NCBI GenBank assembly: GCA_963721065.1
Contig: CAVRHO010000002.1
Span: forward strand, 496,001-560,000
Direction: 5' to 3'
Length of the DNA: 64,000 nt
From: CAWBLP01 sp963721065
Lineage (GTDB): Bacteria > Pseudomonadota > Alphaproteobacteria > Acetobacterales > Acetobacteraceae
Shown here: in pieces, positions 44,105-51,785 of the stretch
How the letters are laid out: each line of letters opens with the position of its first letter
Numbering within the stretch: position 1 is the stretch's first letter
Program-made: the position numbers and the translations under genes
The notes under the pieces: model-generated
Told to the model about the DNA's origin: nothing
The model's database searches: none
Seen by the model: only the letters and a program-made list of their open reading frames with translations

Positions 44105-44276
44105 CGGGCGGGTGTTGACGGGCGGCTGCTGACGGGCGGCTGCTGACGGGCGGCGGCTGAGGGGCGGCCGCCGGTAGCGGGGTATGACGCTCGGGGTATG
44201 ACGCCCGGGGTATGATGCCCGGGATGACGCCCGGGTGCAAGACGCCCGGGTGCAAGACGCCGGGACGGCACGCGAA
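44091..44276. repeat. Tandem repeats: 14-bp x5 seeded at a stop codon, then ~15-bp units
   Basis: CGGGCGGGTGTTGA occurs twice, followed by variants CGGGCGGCTGCTGA (x2) and CGGGCGGCGGCTGA, from 44091 to 44160. The first TGA is the stop codon of the small gene. From 44179 a second series begins (GGGGTATGACGCCCG x3, then GGGTGCAAGACGCCC x2). Confidence 0.85.
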
Positions 44277-44405
44277 GCCGGTCCGCCGGATATCCCGAGG
44301 CGGCAGAGAAATCCTCGCACGGCACAGAAAGCCGCGCCACCGGACAGTCCGGCTACGGCGTACAATCCCTGAACGCCGCACAATACCGGCGCCCGGTACA
44401 ATCGC

Positions 44406-44440
44406 GTCATGGCCGGCCCGCGAGCCGGCCATCTGCCCCC
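44406..44440. repeat. GTCATGGCCGG-family palindrome, half copy
   Basis: CGTCATGGCCGGCCCGCGAG is followed by CCGGCCATCTGCCCCCGGC. This matches the left half of the perfect inverted repeat at 49034-49152, but its right half is missing here. Confidence 0.75.
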
Positions 44441-44537
44441 GGCAGAGCGCGTGCGCCTTGCAGCAGGCCCCGCTTGTTGTCGGGGGCGGGCCTCTGGTCG
44501 TTCAATCCCCGGCGTTCCGTCTCTGCAACGCCACAAG

Positions 44538-45078
44538 CAAAGCGGAACACAGATGAACGCAGATGTTACACAGATGAACACGGATGCTGCGCGGCTGATT
44601 GTCCGGCCGGAGCGGACTCGGCGGCGCATTCGTTTTCATGAATCCGTCGGACCGCGGACGGCCGCAGAAAATTTCTGACAACGCACTGGTACCGAAGAAT
44701 GCGGGTTTCCGCATTGCGCACCCGCGCTTCGCATTGCGCAGCAGCGCATGGTCACGGTCTCCGTTTGGCGGCATGGCCGAGCGCTAGTCCTGTATTGATC
44801 TGCTGGTGGAGGAGACGGTGTTGCTTCGCCTGCAAATCACGTGGGCCGTGGACAGCGCGCTTCGCGCGCAATGAATGATTTGCGTGCTGCCGCCTGCACC
44901 CATGACTGCGGATGAACTTCGCCCGCGCCCTGCACCGATGAGTGCGGATGAACTTCGCCCCCGCGTGGTGAATCCTTTTGGGGTTCTGGACCTGTGAGGT
45001 CCCCACCGAAGCCGCCCTCCACTCCGCAGCATCCGTGTTCATCCGCTTAACATCAGTGTTCATCTGTGTTCCGCTTTG
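44538..45078. mobile_element. 541-bp segment bounded by 54-bp inverted repeats (possible MITE-like element)
   Basis: The left end (44538-44591) begins CAAAGCGGAACACAGATGAA and ends CGGATGCTGCG. The right end (45025-45078) is its reverse complement with about eight differences. The interior (433 bp) holds a direct repeat of CTGCACCCATGACTGCGGATG / CTGCACCGATGAGTGCGGATG (about 44895 and 44931, each ~33 bp). No target-site duplication is evident. No transposase or long frame with an RBS is inside. Confidence 0.6.
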
Positions 45079-45363
45079 GGCGCGGCAACATGCCCCCTGA
45101 TCTTCGACGGGTTGGCAGGAAACGGCCGGTGTTCTCCCAAGGATCACCCGGCATGCCCGGAAAGCTTGCCGGCAGTCCGCCGAACACCGTGTGTCTGCGT
45201 GCGCCGACAACGCGCGTCCTGCGCGCCGCTCGTCCGGTCGCCGGTCCGCACCCGGTGAACAAGGGGGGTGCATCACGGCCCTGACGCGCGACCATCCACG
45301 TCCGATCACAACGCCCATCTGCAACGACTTGGGCGCCCGCCTCCGCCGATAATGAAGGCGCCG

Positions 45364-46374
45364 CTAATCTACCCGGATCAGCAGCTTGCCCAGGTTCTCC
45401 CCGCGGTACAGCCGCGCGATCGCGCCCGGGGCCTGTTCGATGCCGTCGAGGATCTCCTCCTCCCAACGCAGCCGCCCCTGCCGCACCCAGCGGTGCAATG
45501 CCTCGATCGCCTCCGGGTAGCGGTGCTCGTAATCCGTGACGAGGACGCCCTGCATGCGCGCCCGCTTCACCAGCAAATGGCGCTCCACCCGCGGGCCGGA
45601 CGGCCACGGGTTCCAGGACGGCTGCGAGACCGTGCCGCAGATCACCACGCGCGCGCGGGTGGCCAGGTGGCGCAGCACGGCGTCGCTGATCGGACCGGAG
45701 GTGTTGTCGAAATAGACGTTCACCCCGTTCGGCGCGGCCTTCGCCAGCGCGGCGTCCAGGTCCGGGGTGTTCTTGTAGTCGATCACCGCGTCATAGCCGA
45801 ACCGTGTGCGGCATAATTCCGCTTTCGCGGGGCCGCCGGTGATGCCGACCGTGCGGCAGTTGCGCGTGCGGGCGATCTGCCCGACGAACGACCCCACCGA
45901 GCCGGCCGCGGTGGACACCACGACCGTGTCGCCCTCCTCCGGCTGTCCGACATCCAGCAGCCCGAAATAGGCGGTGAGCCCGGTCAGCCCCAGCACGTGC
46001 AGCGACGCCGACAGCGGCACGTCGCGTTCGGCCACCGTGCGGATCAGTGCGGCAGGCGACACCGCGGCGTAGGTCTGCCAGCCCAGCAGGCCGGTCACAA
46101 GCTGGCCGGGTGCGTAGTCGGGGTGGCGGGATTCCACGACTTCCCCGGCGGTGAAGGCGCGCATCACCGAACCGATGGCGACCGGCTGGCTGTAATTCGC
46201 CACGTCGCTGACCCAGCCGCGCATGGCGGGCTCGACCGACAGAAACTGGTTGCGCACCAAAATCTGGCCGTCCTGTGGACGGGGCATTTCGGCTTCGACA
46301 ATCTCGAAATGCTCTGCCTGCGGAATGCCATCGGGTCGGGACTTCAGTCTTACCTGCCGGTTGGTCACTGCCAT
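45364..46374 (-). CDS. Zinc-free MDR-family NADP-dependent oxidoreductase
   Basis: A 336-residue medium-chain reductase of the curcumin-reductase/leukotriene-B4-dehydrogenase branch. Family text: VEPAMRGWVSDVANY near residue 47, the nucleotide loop TVVVSTAAGSVGSFVGQIAR near 150 (A-x-G-x-x-G), and VNVYFDNTSGPISDAVLRHL near 215. No zinc-ligand Cys cluster is present, which is right for this branch. It reduces enone or alkenal double bonds with NADPH. It is divergent from the second RlpA-like gene. Confidence 0.88.
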   Translation of the reverse strand: MAVTNRQVRLKSRPDGIPQAEHFEIVEAEMPRPQDGQILVRNQFLSVEPAMRGWVSDVANYSQPVAIGSVMRAFTAGEVVESRHPDYAPGQLVTGLLGWQTYAAVSPAALIRTVAERDVPLSASLHVLGLTGLTAYFGLLDVGQPEEGDTVVVSTAAGSVGSFVGQIARTRNCRTVGITGGPAKAELCRTRFGYDAVIDYKNTPDLDAALAKAAPNGVNVYFDNTSGPISDAVLRHLATRARVVICGTVSQPSWNPWPSGPRVERHLLVKRARMQGVLVTDYEHRYPEAIEALHRWVRQGRLRWEEEILDGIEQAPGAIARLYRGENLGKLLIRVD

Positions 46375-46620
46375 GCTCCGCTGCGCCGTGGGTCGGGACC
46401 ATTATGCCAGCATGCGTGATCGCATGGCAGGCTGGTGATGACCGCGCCTGTTGCATATCCCGTGGAAGGATGTTCCAAAGGGACGGCCGTCGCCGTTCGC
46501 GACGGTTTCATGCGTCGCGCATATTGCCTGCACGCGAAGTGCTGAACACCGGACAGCGAACCTGAACGGCAGGTTATGCGTCGCTATCCCCGGTTTATCA
46601 TTCTTAAAAGGAACGTCGCG

Positions 46621-47217
46621 ATGGCGGGGCCAGGCTGGCCGAGCAGGATGCTGTGTCTTGGATTGCTCCTGAGCACCGGTTTTCCGGTGTTTGCAAGTGT
46701 ATCGGCGCGCGACACCAGCGCATTGCAGGAGGCCAGACGCCTGGACAAACTGCCGCCGCTCTTGCGTCACGGCAAAGCGCATATCGATCATTCGGGCCGC
46801 AAGGAGAAGGGCATCGCGTCCTGGTACGGCCCGGGATTCGTGCACAAGTTCATGGCGGACGGCAACCGGATGAACCCGCACGCCAACATCGCCGCCAGCA
46901 AGACCCTGCCGCTGGGGACCACCGCGCGCGTGGTCAACCTGGAGAACGGCAAGTCGGTGACGGTGAAGATCGAGGACCGTGGTCCTTTCGTCGATGGCCG
47001 CGTGGTGGATGTCAGCCCGAAGGTGGCGCAGGAGCTGAAGATGAAGCACCGCGGCATCGTGCCCGTGGTGGTAAAGCCCATCGCCGTGCCGCAACCGAAC
47101 GGCGAGGTGAAACTCGGCGCCGGGGCTGTGGACCTGTCGGCCAAGGAACTGGAACGCGCCACGAAGATCACCGAAGCGCTGATCGGCGACAAGGCGACCG
47201 AGACGGCATCGCGCTGA
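46621..47217 (+). CDS. RlpA-like lytic transglycosylase family protein
   Basis: A 198-residue secreted protein. Signal peptide region: WPSRMLCLGLLLSTGFPVFA. The DPBB core reads KGIASWYGPGFVHKFMADGN, then HANIAASKTLPLGTTARVVN, and TVKIEDRGPFVDGRVVDVSP with the catalytic Asp. A C-terminal extension (GAGAVDLSAKELERATKITE) replaces the SPOR domain of RlpA. ATG 46621 follows AAAGGA; an ATG at 46576 lies before the signal peptide. It is the second RlpA-like gene of the window and is better conserved. Confidence 0.87.
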   Translation: MAGPGWPSRMLCLGLLLSTGFPVFASVSARDTSALQEARRLDKLPPLLRHGKAHIDHSGRKEKGIASWYGPGFVHKFMADGNRMNPHANIAASKTLPLGTTARVVNLENGKSVTVKIEDRGPFVDGRVVDVSPKVAQELKMKHRGIVPVVVKPIAVPQPNGEVKLGAGAVDLSAKELERATKITEALIGDKATETASR

Positions 47218-47312
47218 CCCGTCTGCCGCGCCGCGGACGTGGCCGGTGGCCGGCTACAGCGGTACGGCGTTGCGGACGCGGGCCGGCATGCTTCTGCAGC
47301 GCCGGCCTGCTT

Positions 47313-48836
47313 CTACAGCGGCAGTTCCCCCTGCAGGTCCGATTTGCGACCGCCATCGGCGGTGGCACCCACCTCGCCATCGGCGAAGCGCAGCCGCAGC
47401 CGCGCCGCCGGCTTCACCGCCGCGGCGCTGGTCAGCGCGTGTCCGGCGGGATCCGTCACCACCACATAGCCGCGTTGCAGCACCGCCAGCGGCGACACCC
47501 CCTCCAGCCGCCCGCCGGCGCCGTCCAGCCGAGCGCGCGATTCGCGCAGATGGGCGTGGAGGGGGGCGTCGGTCAGGCGGGCGAGGGTGCGGTAGGCACC
47601 GTTGTGGATGGCGGCGACGCGGTGGCGCAGGCAGGCGACCAGCTTGTGGCTGCACAGATCCAGCGACGACCGGCGGGTGGCGGTCAGGTTGGGCAGCGCC
47701 AGCACCAGCCGGACGCCGCGCTCCTGCACCCGCTCGCGGCATGACTCCAGCATCGACGGCAGGTCGGGCAGCCGCCGTTCCGCGGCGACCAGCGCGGCCC
47801 GCCGGCGCTCCACCAGGTTGGGCAGGGCCAGGCGCAGGCGTTCGGCGCGGTCGTCCAGCCGCTGGCGGGTGTTGCCCAGCAGGGTGGGCAGGTCGGGCAG
47901 GCCGCGTTCGGCGCGGGACAGGCGCAGCCGCCGCTCCTGGGTCAGCCGGTTCAACGCGCCCACCAGCCGGGCGCCGCGCTGCGCCAGGTCGGCGGCCAGG
48001 TCGGACCGCGCCGGCACCGCCAGCTCCGCCGCCGCCGTGGGCGTGGGCGCTCGGCGGTCGGAGGCGTAGTCGATCAGCGTGGTGTCGGTTTCGTGCCCCA
48101 CCGCGGAGATCAGCGGGATGCGACAGGCGGCGGCGGCGCGCACCACCACTTCCTCATTGAAGGCCATCAGGTCTTCCAGGCTGCCGCCGCCGCGCGCGAC
48201 GATCAGCACGTCCGGCCGCGGCACCGGGCCGTCATGCGGCAGGGCGTCGAAGCCGGCGATGGCGGCGGCGATGCGTTCCGCCGCGCCTTCGCCCTGCACC
48301 GGCACCGGCCACAGCAGCACGGTGCGGGGGAAGCGGCGTTCCAGCGTGGTGCGGATGTCCTGAATGACCGCGCCGCGCTCGCTGGTGACCACGCCGATCA
48401 CCGACGGCAGCACCGGCAGCGGGCGCTTGCGTTCACTGTCGAACAGGCCCTCGGCGGAGAGGCGCTGGCGCAGCATCTCGATCCGCGCCAGCAGCGCGCC
48501 CGCACCGGCGTATTCCATGCGCTCGACGATGAGCTGGTAGGAGGAGCGTTCGCCGTAGGCCGAGATGCGGCCGGTGGCGATCACCTCCACCCCGTTCTCC
48601 GGCTTCATGCCCAGGCGGGACACGGCGGATTTCCACACCACGCCGGCCAGCTTGCCGCCCTCGTCCTTGAGCGAGAAGTAGATGTGGCCGGAGGGGTAGC
48701 GCTTGAGTTCGGTGATCTCGCCGCGCACGCGGATGCGGCCGAACGTGCCTTCCAGCGTGCGCTTCACCGCGCCGGAGATTTCCGTGACGGTGTATTCGGG
48801 GATGTTGGTCAGCGTGGCGGCGCGCAGTTCGTTCAT
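47313..48836 (-). CDS. xseA: Exodeoxyribonuclease VII large subunit XseA
   Basis: A 507-residue nuclease subunit. The N-terminal OB-fold (YTVTEISGAVKRTLEGTFGR; GEITELKRYPSGHIYFSLKD) binds single strands. The catalytic domain spans VIGVVTSERGAVIQDIRTTL to SAVGHETDTTLIDYASDRRA. A long coiled-coil region contains a duplicated ~44-residue block (RGLPDLPTLLGNTRQRLDDR and RRLPDLPSMLESCRERVQER). The C-terminus ends near the conserved LQRGYVVVTD segment. With XseB it degrades single-stranded DNA. ATG 48836 is the start; no xseB is nearby. Confidence 0.92.
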   Translation of the reverse strand: MNELRAATLTNIPEYTVTEISGAVKRTLEGTFGRIRVRGEITELKRYPSGHIYFSLKDEGGKLAGVVWKSAVSRLGMKPENGVEVIATGRISAYGERSSYQLIVERMEYAGAGALLARIEMLRQRLSAEGLFDSERKRPLPVLPSVIGVVTSERGAVIQDIRTTLERRFPRTVLLWPVPVQGEGAAERIAAAIAGFDALPHDGPVPRPDVLIVARGGGSLEDLMAFNEEVVVRAAAACRIPLISAVGHETDTTLIDYASDRRAPTPTAAAELAVPARSDLAADLAQRGARLVGALNRLTQERRLRLSRAERGLPDLPTLLGNTRQRLDDRAERLRLALPNLVERRRAALVAAERRLPDLPSMLESCRERVQERGVRLVLALPNLTATRRSSLDLCSHKLVACLRHRVAAIHNGAYRTLARLTDAPLHAHLRESRARLDGAGGRLEGVSPLAVLQRGYVVVTDPAGHALTSAAAVKPAARLRLRFADGEVGATADGGRKSDLQGELPL

Positions 48837-48894
48837 GGGGCGGGAGAGTAGTGCGGCGCGGGGTGCCTGGCGATGGGGGCGGGCGACCCGGAGG

Positions 48895-48971
48895 CTCGGC
48901 GGCCCAATGGCTCGACGGCCAGTGGCTCGACGGCCAGTGGCTCGACGGCCAATGGCTCGACGCCCCAGTGG
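48895..48971. repeat. Minisatellite, 15-bp unit, about five copies
   Basis: CTCGACGGCCAGTGG and close variants (CTCGACGGCCAATGG, CTCGGCGGCCCAATGG) repeat in tandem upstream of the xseA start. Confidence 0.85.
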
Positions 48972-49033
48972 CCCGGGGACACCGTGGCTCGCCGAACCAG
49001 GGGCGTTCACCGTGGCGTGCCAGTCCCGTACCA

Positions 49034-49152
49034 CCCCGTCATGGCCGGCCCCCGAGCCGGCCATCTGCCCCCGTCAGACCGTGCAGGCACGCGGCGACGC
49101 GACCCGATGGTTCCCGGGTAGATGGCCGGCTCGGGGGCCGGCCATGACGGGG
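49034..49152. repeat. Perfect 32-bp inverted repeat (GTCATGGCCGG family)
   Basis: The left arm begins CCCCGTCATGGCCGGCCCCC and ends CGGCCATC (49034-49065). The right arm (49121-49152) is its exact reverse complement; the 55-base loop is unrelated. Each arm is itself partly palindromic (ATGGCCGGC and GCCGGCCAT). This is the best-preserved copy of the family. Confidence 0.9.
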
Positions 49153-49199
49153 AGGCACGGCGTCGGCTCCGTACACGTCAGTCCGGCAGAAGGGCGACC

Positions 49200-49346
49200 G
49201 GCCTGTCCCAACGCCTATCCGACGTGGCCCGACGCTTATCCGGCGTGGCCCGACGCTTATCCGGCCTGTCCCAACGCCTATCCGGCCTGTCCCGACGCTT
49301 ATCCGGCCTGTCCCGACACTTGCCCAGCCTGCCGCCGACGCTTGTG
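49200..49346. repeat. Minisatellite, 21-bp unit, about six to seven copies
   Basis: GGCCTGTCCCAACGCCTATC(C) and variants (GGCGTGGCCCGACGCTTATC, CCTGTCCCGACGCTTATCC) repeat from 49200 to the mntR 3' end. The 21-bp period keeps a + strand frame open as AYPACPD repeats, but with no RBS. Confidence 0.85.
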
Positions 49347-49362
49347 AGGGGCGGCCCGGCCG

Positions 49363-49806
49363 CTACTGCCGGGCGCGCAGGAAGCGGGAAAACGCCTCCA
49401 GCGTGGCCTCGGACGCGTGGTGTTCCATACCCTCCGCGTCCGACTCGGCGGCCTCCGCCGGCACGCCCACCGCCATCAGCAGATCGACCACCAGCCGGTG
49501 CCGGGCGCGCACCCGCTCGGCCATCACCTGGCCGGCCTCGGTGAGGAAAATGCCGCGATAGGGGCGGGAGGTCGCCAGACCCTCGCGCTTCAGCCGGGCG
49601 AGCGACTTCACCGCCGTGGTGTGGGTCACGCCCAGGCGGCGGGCGATGTCGATCGTGCGCGCCTCCCCGCTGGTGGCCAGCAGATCGGCGATCAGCTCCA
49701 CATAGTCCTCCAGCAGCGCGTTCGAGCGTTCGCTGCGCGCCTTGCCGAAGCGCAACGCCTGGGTTGGTTCTTCCGGCAGCTCGATTGCCGCCTTGGGTCG
49801 GGGCAT
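49363..49806 (-). CDS. mntR: Manganese-responsive transcriptional regulator MntR (DtxR family)
   Basis: A 147-residue repressor. The winged helix spans DYVELIADLLATSGEARTID, the recognition helix IARRLGVTHTTAVKSLARLK, and the wing GLATSRPYRGIFLTEAG. The metal-sensing domain contains RARHRLVVDLLMAVG and DAEGMEHHASEATLEAFSRF, whose Glu and His residues bind Mn2+ as in E. coli MntR. ATG 49806 gives a length close to E. coli MntR; an in-frame GTG at 49893 is an alternative with a better RBS. It is divergent from mntH with an MntR box between. Confidence 0.9.
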   Translation of the reverse strand: MPRPKAAIELPEEPTQALRFGKARSERSNALLEDYVELIADLLATSGEARTIDIARRLGVTHTTAVKSLARLKREGLATSRPYRGIFLTEAGQVMAERVRARHRLVVDLLMAVGVPAEAAESDAEGMEHHASEATLEAFSRFLRARQ

Positions 49807-50013
49807 GGCGGACGTGCCTGACACCTCGGCAGTCTCCTTTGCTTGCTGCGGGGTGCCCGCGGCACCCGCATCCGGCCGGCCCGTCGGCTTCACTTCCGTC
49901 CGACGACACCTGCCCCTCTATCGCCCCTGAGGCACACAAATGCAACAAGAACACGGATTTGATGCCGCTGCATCACCCTCCAGCACGGACACGCAATCAC
50001 AGCGGCTTGCCCA

Positions 50014-50035
50014 TTAAGTAGCCATGGCTATATTC
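50014..50035. promoter_or_regulatory. MntR-binding box in the mntH promoter
   Basis: The core TAGCCATGGCTA (50019-50030) is a perfect palindrome of the TAGC-N4-GCTA type known for E. coli MntR boxes, flanked by A/T. It ends 26 bases before the mntH start, so bound MntR would block transcription of the transporter when manganese is plentiful. Confidence 0.75.
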
Positions 50036-50060
50036 GGCGGCAAGGCGTAAGGGACCGAGG

Positions 50061-51362
50061 GTGAGTCAGGCCGGCAGGATGTCCATTTCGGATCGCACGA
50101 GCCGCACGGTGCGCGACGCGCTGGCGGGCAAGGCGGGCGGCGTGCGTACGGCGCTGGCGGTGACCGGGCCGGCGGTGATCGCGTCCGTCGCCTACATGGA
50201 CCCGGGCAATTTCGCCACCAACATCCAGGCCGGCTCCACCTACGGTTACGGGCTGCTGTGGGTGGTGGTGCTGGCCAACCTGGTGGCCATGCTGTTCCAG
50301 GCGATGTCCGCCAAGCTGGGCATCGTCACCAACCGCAACCTGGCGGAGCTCTGCCGGCAGCACTTCCCGCGGCCGGTGGTGATCTTCATGTGGATCGGCA
50401 GCGAAATCGCCGCCATGGCCACCGACCTGGCGGAGTTCCTGGGCGGCGCCATCGGCCTGTCGCTGCTGCTGAACCTGCCGCTGCTGTGGGGCATGGCGGT
50501 CACCGGGGTGATCACCTACGCCCTGCTGATGCTGGAACGGGGCGGCTTCCGCCCGATCGAGCTGGTGATCGGCGGGCTGGTACTCGCCATCGGCCTGTGC
50601 TACCTGATCGAGCTGGTGATCGCGCCGCCCGACTGGGGCCAGGCCGCGTGGCATGCGATCGTGCCGCAACTGGACGACGCCGCGGCGGTGACGCTGTCGG
50701 TGGGCATCATCGGCGCGACCGTGATGCCGCACGCGCTCTACCTGCATTCGGCGTTGACCCAGGATCGCACCCCGGCGCGCACGGATGCGGAGCGCCGGCA
50801 GTTGCTGCGCTTCTCCAACCGCGAAGTGATCGTGGCGCTGACCTTCGCCGGCATGGTCAACCTGGCGATGGTGATGATGGCGGCCTCGGCGTTCCACGCC
50901 GGCCACCATGAGGTGGCGGAGATCGAGACCGCCTACCACACGCTGGGGCCGCTGCTGGGCGCCGGCGCCGCGGTGGCGTTCCTGGTGTCGTTGATGGCGT
51001 CGGGCATTTCCAGCTCGGCCGTCGGCACCATGGCCGGGCAGATCATCATGCAGGGCTTCGTCGGCTTCCGCATTCCGCTGTGGGTGCGCCGGCTGGTCAC
51101 CATGGTGCCGGCGTTCTTCGTGGTGGCGATGGGCTACAACGCGACCACGTCGCTGGTGATCAGCCAGGTGGTGCTGAGCCTGGTGCTGCCGTTGCCGGTG
51201 GTGGCCATGCTGGTGCTCAGCCGCCGGCGCGCCGTGATGGGGGAGTTCGTGATCCGCCCGGCGGCGTTCGTCGCGGCCAGCGTTGCCACGGTGCTGGTGG
51301 TGGTGCTGAACGTCGTGCTGCTGGCGCAGACATTCGGGGTGGCCATTCCCGGGCTGGGCTGA
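50061..51362 (+). CDS. mntH: Nramp-family Mn2+/H+ symporter MntH
   Basis: A 433-residue inner-membrane importer of Mn2+ (and Fe2+). TM1 contains the metal-binding DPGN in VAYMDPGNFATNIQAGSTYG near residue 47. TM6 contains the MPHALYLHSAL motif near 225, and TM3 the GSEIAAMATDLAEFLG motif near 112. About eleven TM segments are present. GTG 50061 is used (AAGGGA upstream); ATG 50079 is an alternative. It is paired with mntR and the MntR box, so it is repressed by Mn-MntR. Confidence 0.93.
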   Translation: MSQAGRMSISDRTSRTVRDALAGKAGGVRTALAVTGPAVIASVAYMDPGNFATNIQAGSTYGYGLLWVVVLANLVAMLFQAMSAKLGIVTNRNLAELCRQHFPRPVVIFMWIGSEIAAMATDLAEFLGGAIGLSLLLNLPLLWGMAVTGVITYALLMLERGGFRPIELVIGGLVLAIGLCYLIELVIAPPDWGQAAWHAIVPQLDDAAAVTLSVGIIGATVMPHALYLHSALTQDRTPARTDAERRQLLRFSNREVIVALTFAGMVNLAMVMMAASAFHAGHHEVAEIETAYHTLGPLLGAGAAVAFLVSLMASGISSSAVGTMAGQIIMQGFVGFRIPLWVRRLVTMVPAFFVVAMGYNATTSLVISQVVLSLVLPLPVVAMLVLSRRRAVMGEFVIRPAAFVAASVATVLVVVLNVVLLAQTFGVAIPGLG

Positions 51363-51785
51363 TGCCGGGCCGCATCGGATCATGTCCCCGGGGGCCGGGC
51401 GGCGCCTCGGAAGCACCCGCAGGGCCTTGCCCGCCACGGCCGGGACCAGTTTCAGCTTCTCCGACCCGCTGCAGCAGTTTCTGAACCGACATATCCGGGC
51501 ATGAGAACGTATCGACGCAGGGATGGATTCACCGGGCCTCCCGCGATAGTGTCGCGACCCTGAAACAGACGCCGCTGCGCATGCCGGGAGGACAGCCTCA
51601 TCGCTCCGACGAATCGGCGCCGGCAAGCGACCGGTGCGCCATCACCTCCCGCTTTCCGGCCACGCGCAGACAAGGAACACGACCCGTGGATCATCTGACC
51701 CTGCCCAGTCATGCATCGCATCCACGATGCCTGAGCGGGCGGTGCGGCGGTGCTGTTGTCCCGGTTCCCCGCGGCTTCTGACGCC
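51363..51785. other. Spacer between mntH and the membrane-ligase gene, nothing recognised
   Basis: GC-rich, with no repeat array, clear hairpin or RBS-led frame. It must contain the promoter of the downstream two-gene unit, but no consensus element stands out. Confidence 0.45.

Larger units (their letters stand above)
44105..45363. other. 1.26-kb non-coding region with several repeat types
   Basis: It contains tandem arrays (to 44276), a GTCATGGCCGG palindrome half (44406-44440), and a 541-bp segment bounded by 54-bp inverted repeats (44538-45078). Frames longer than 60 codons exist on both strands but run through repeats and lack RBS and motif support, so I call no gene. Confidence 0.6.
48837..49362. 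other. 526-base repeat block between xseA and mntR
   Basis: The whole spacer consists of repeats: a 15-bp tandem array (48895-48971), a perfect 32-bp inverted repeat (49034-49152), and a 21-bp tandem array (49200-49346). There is no coding frame free of them. Confidence 0.7.

Noticed and set aside
48703..49347. Frame with AYPACPD heptad repeats
   Set aside because: It is the 21-bp minisatellite read in frame and runs through a perfect inverted repeat. There is no start signal.
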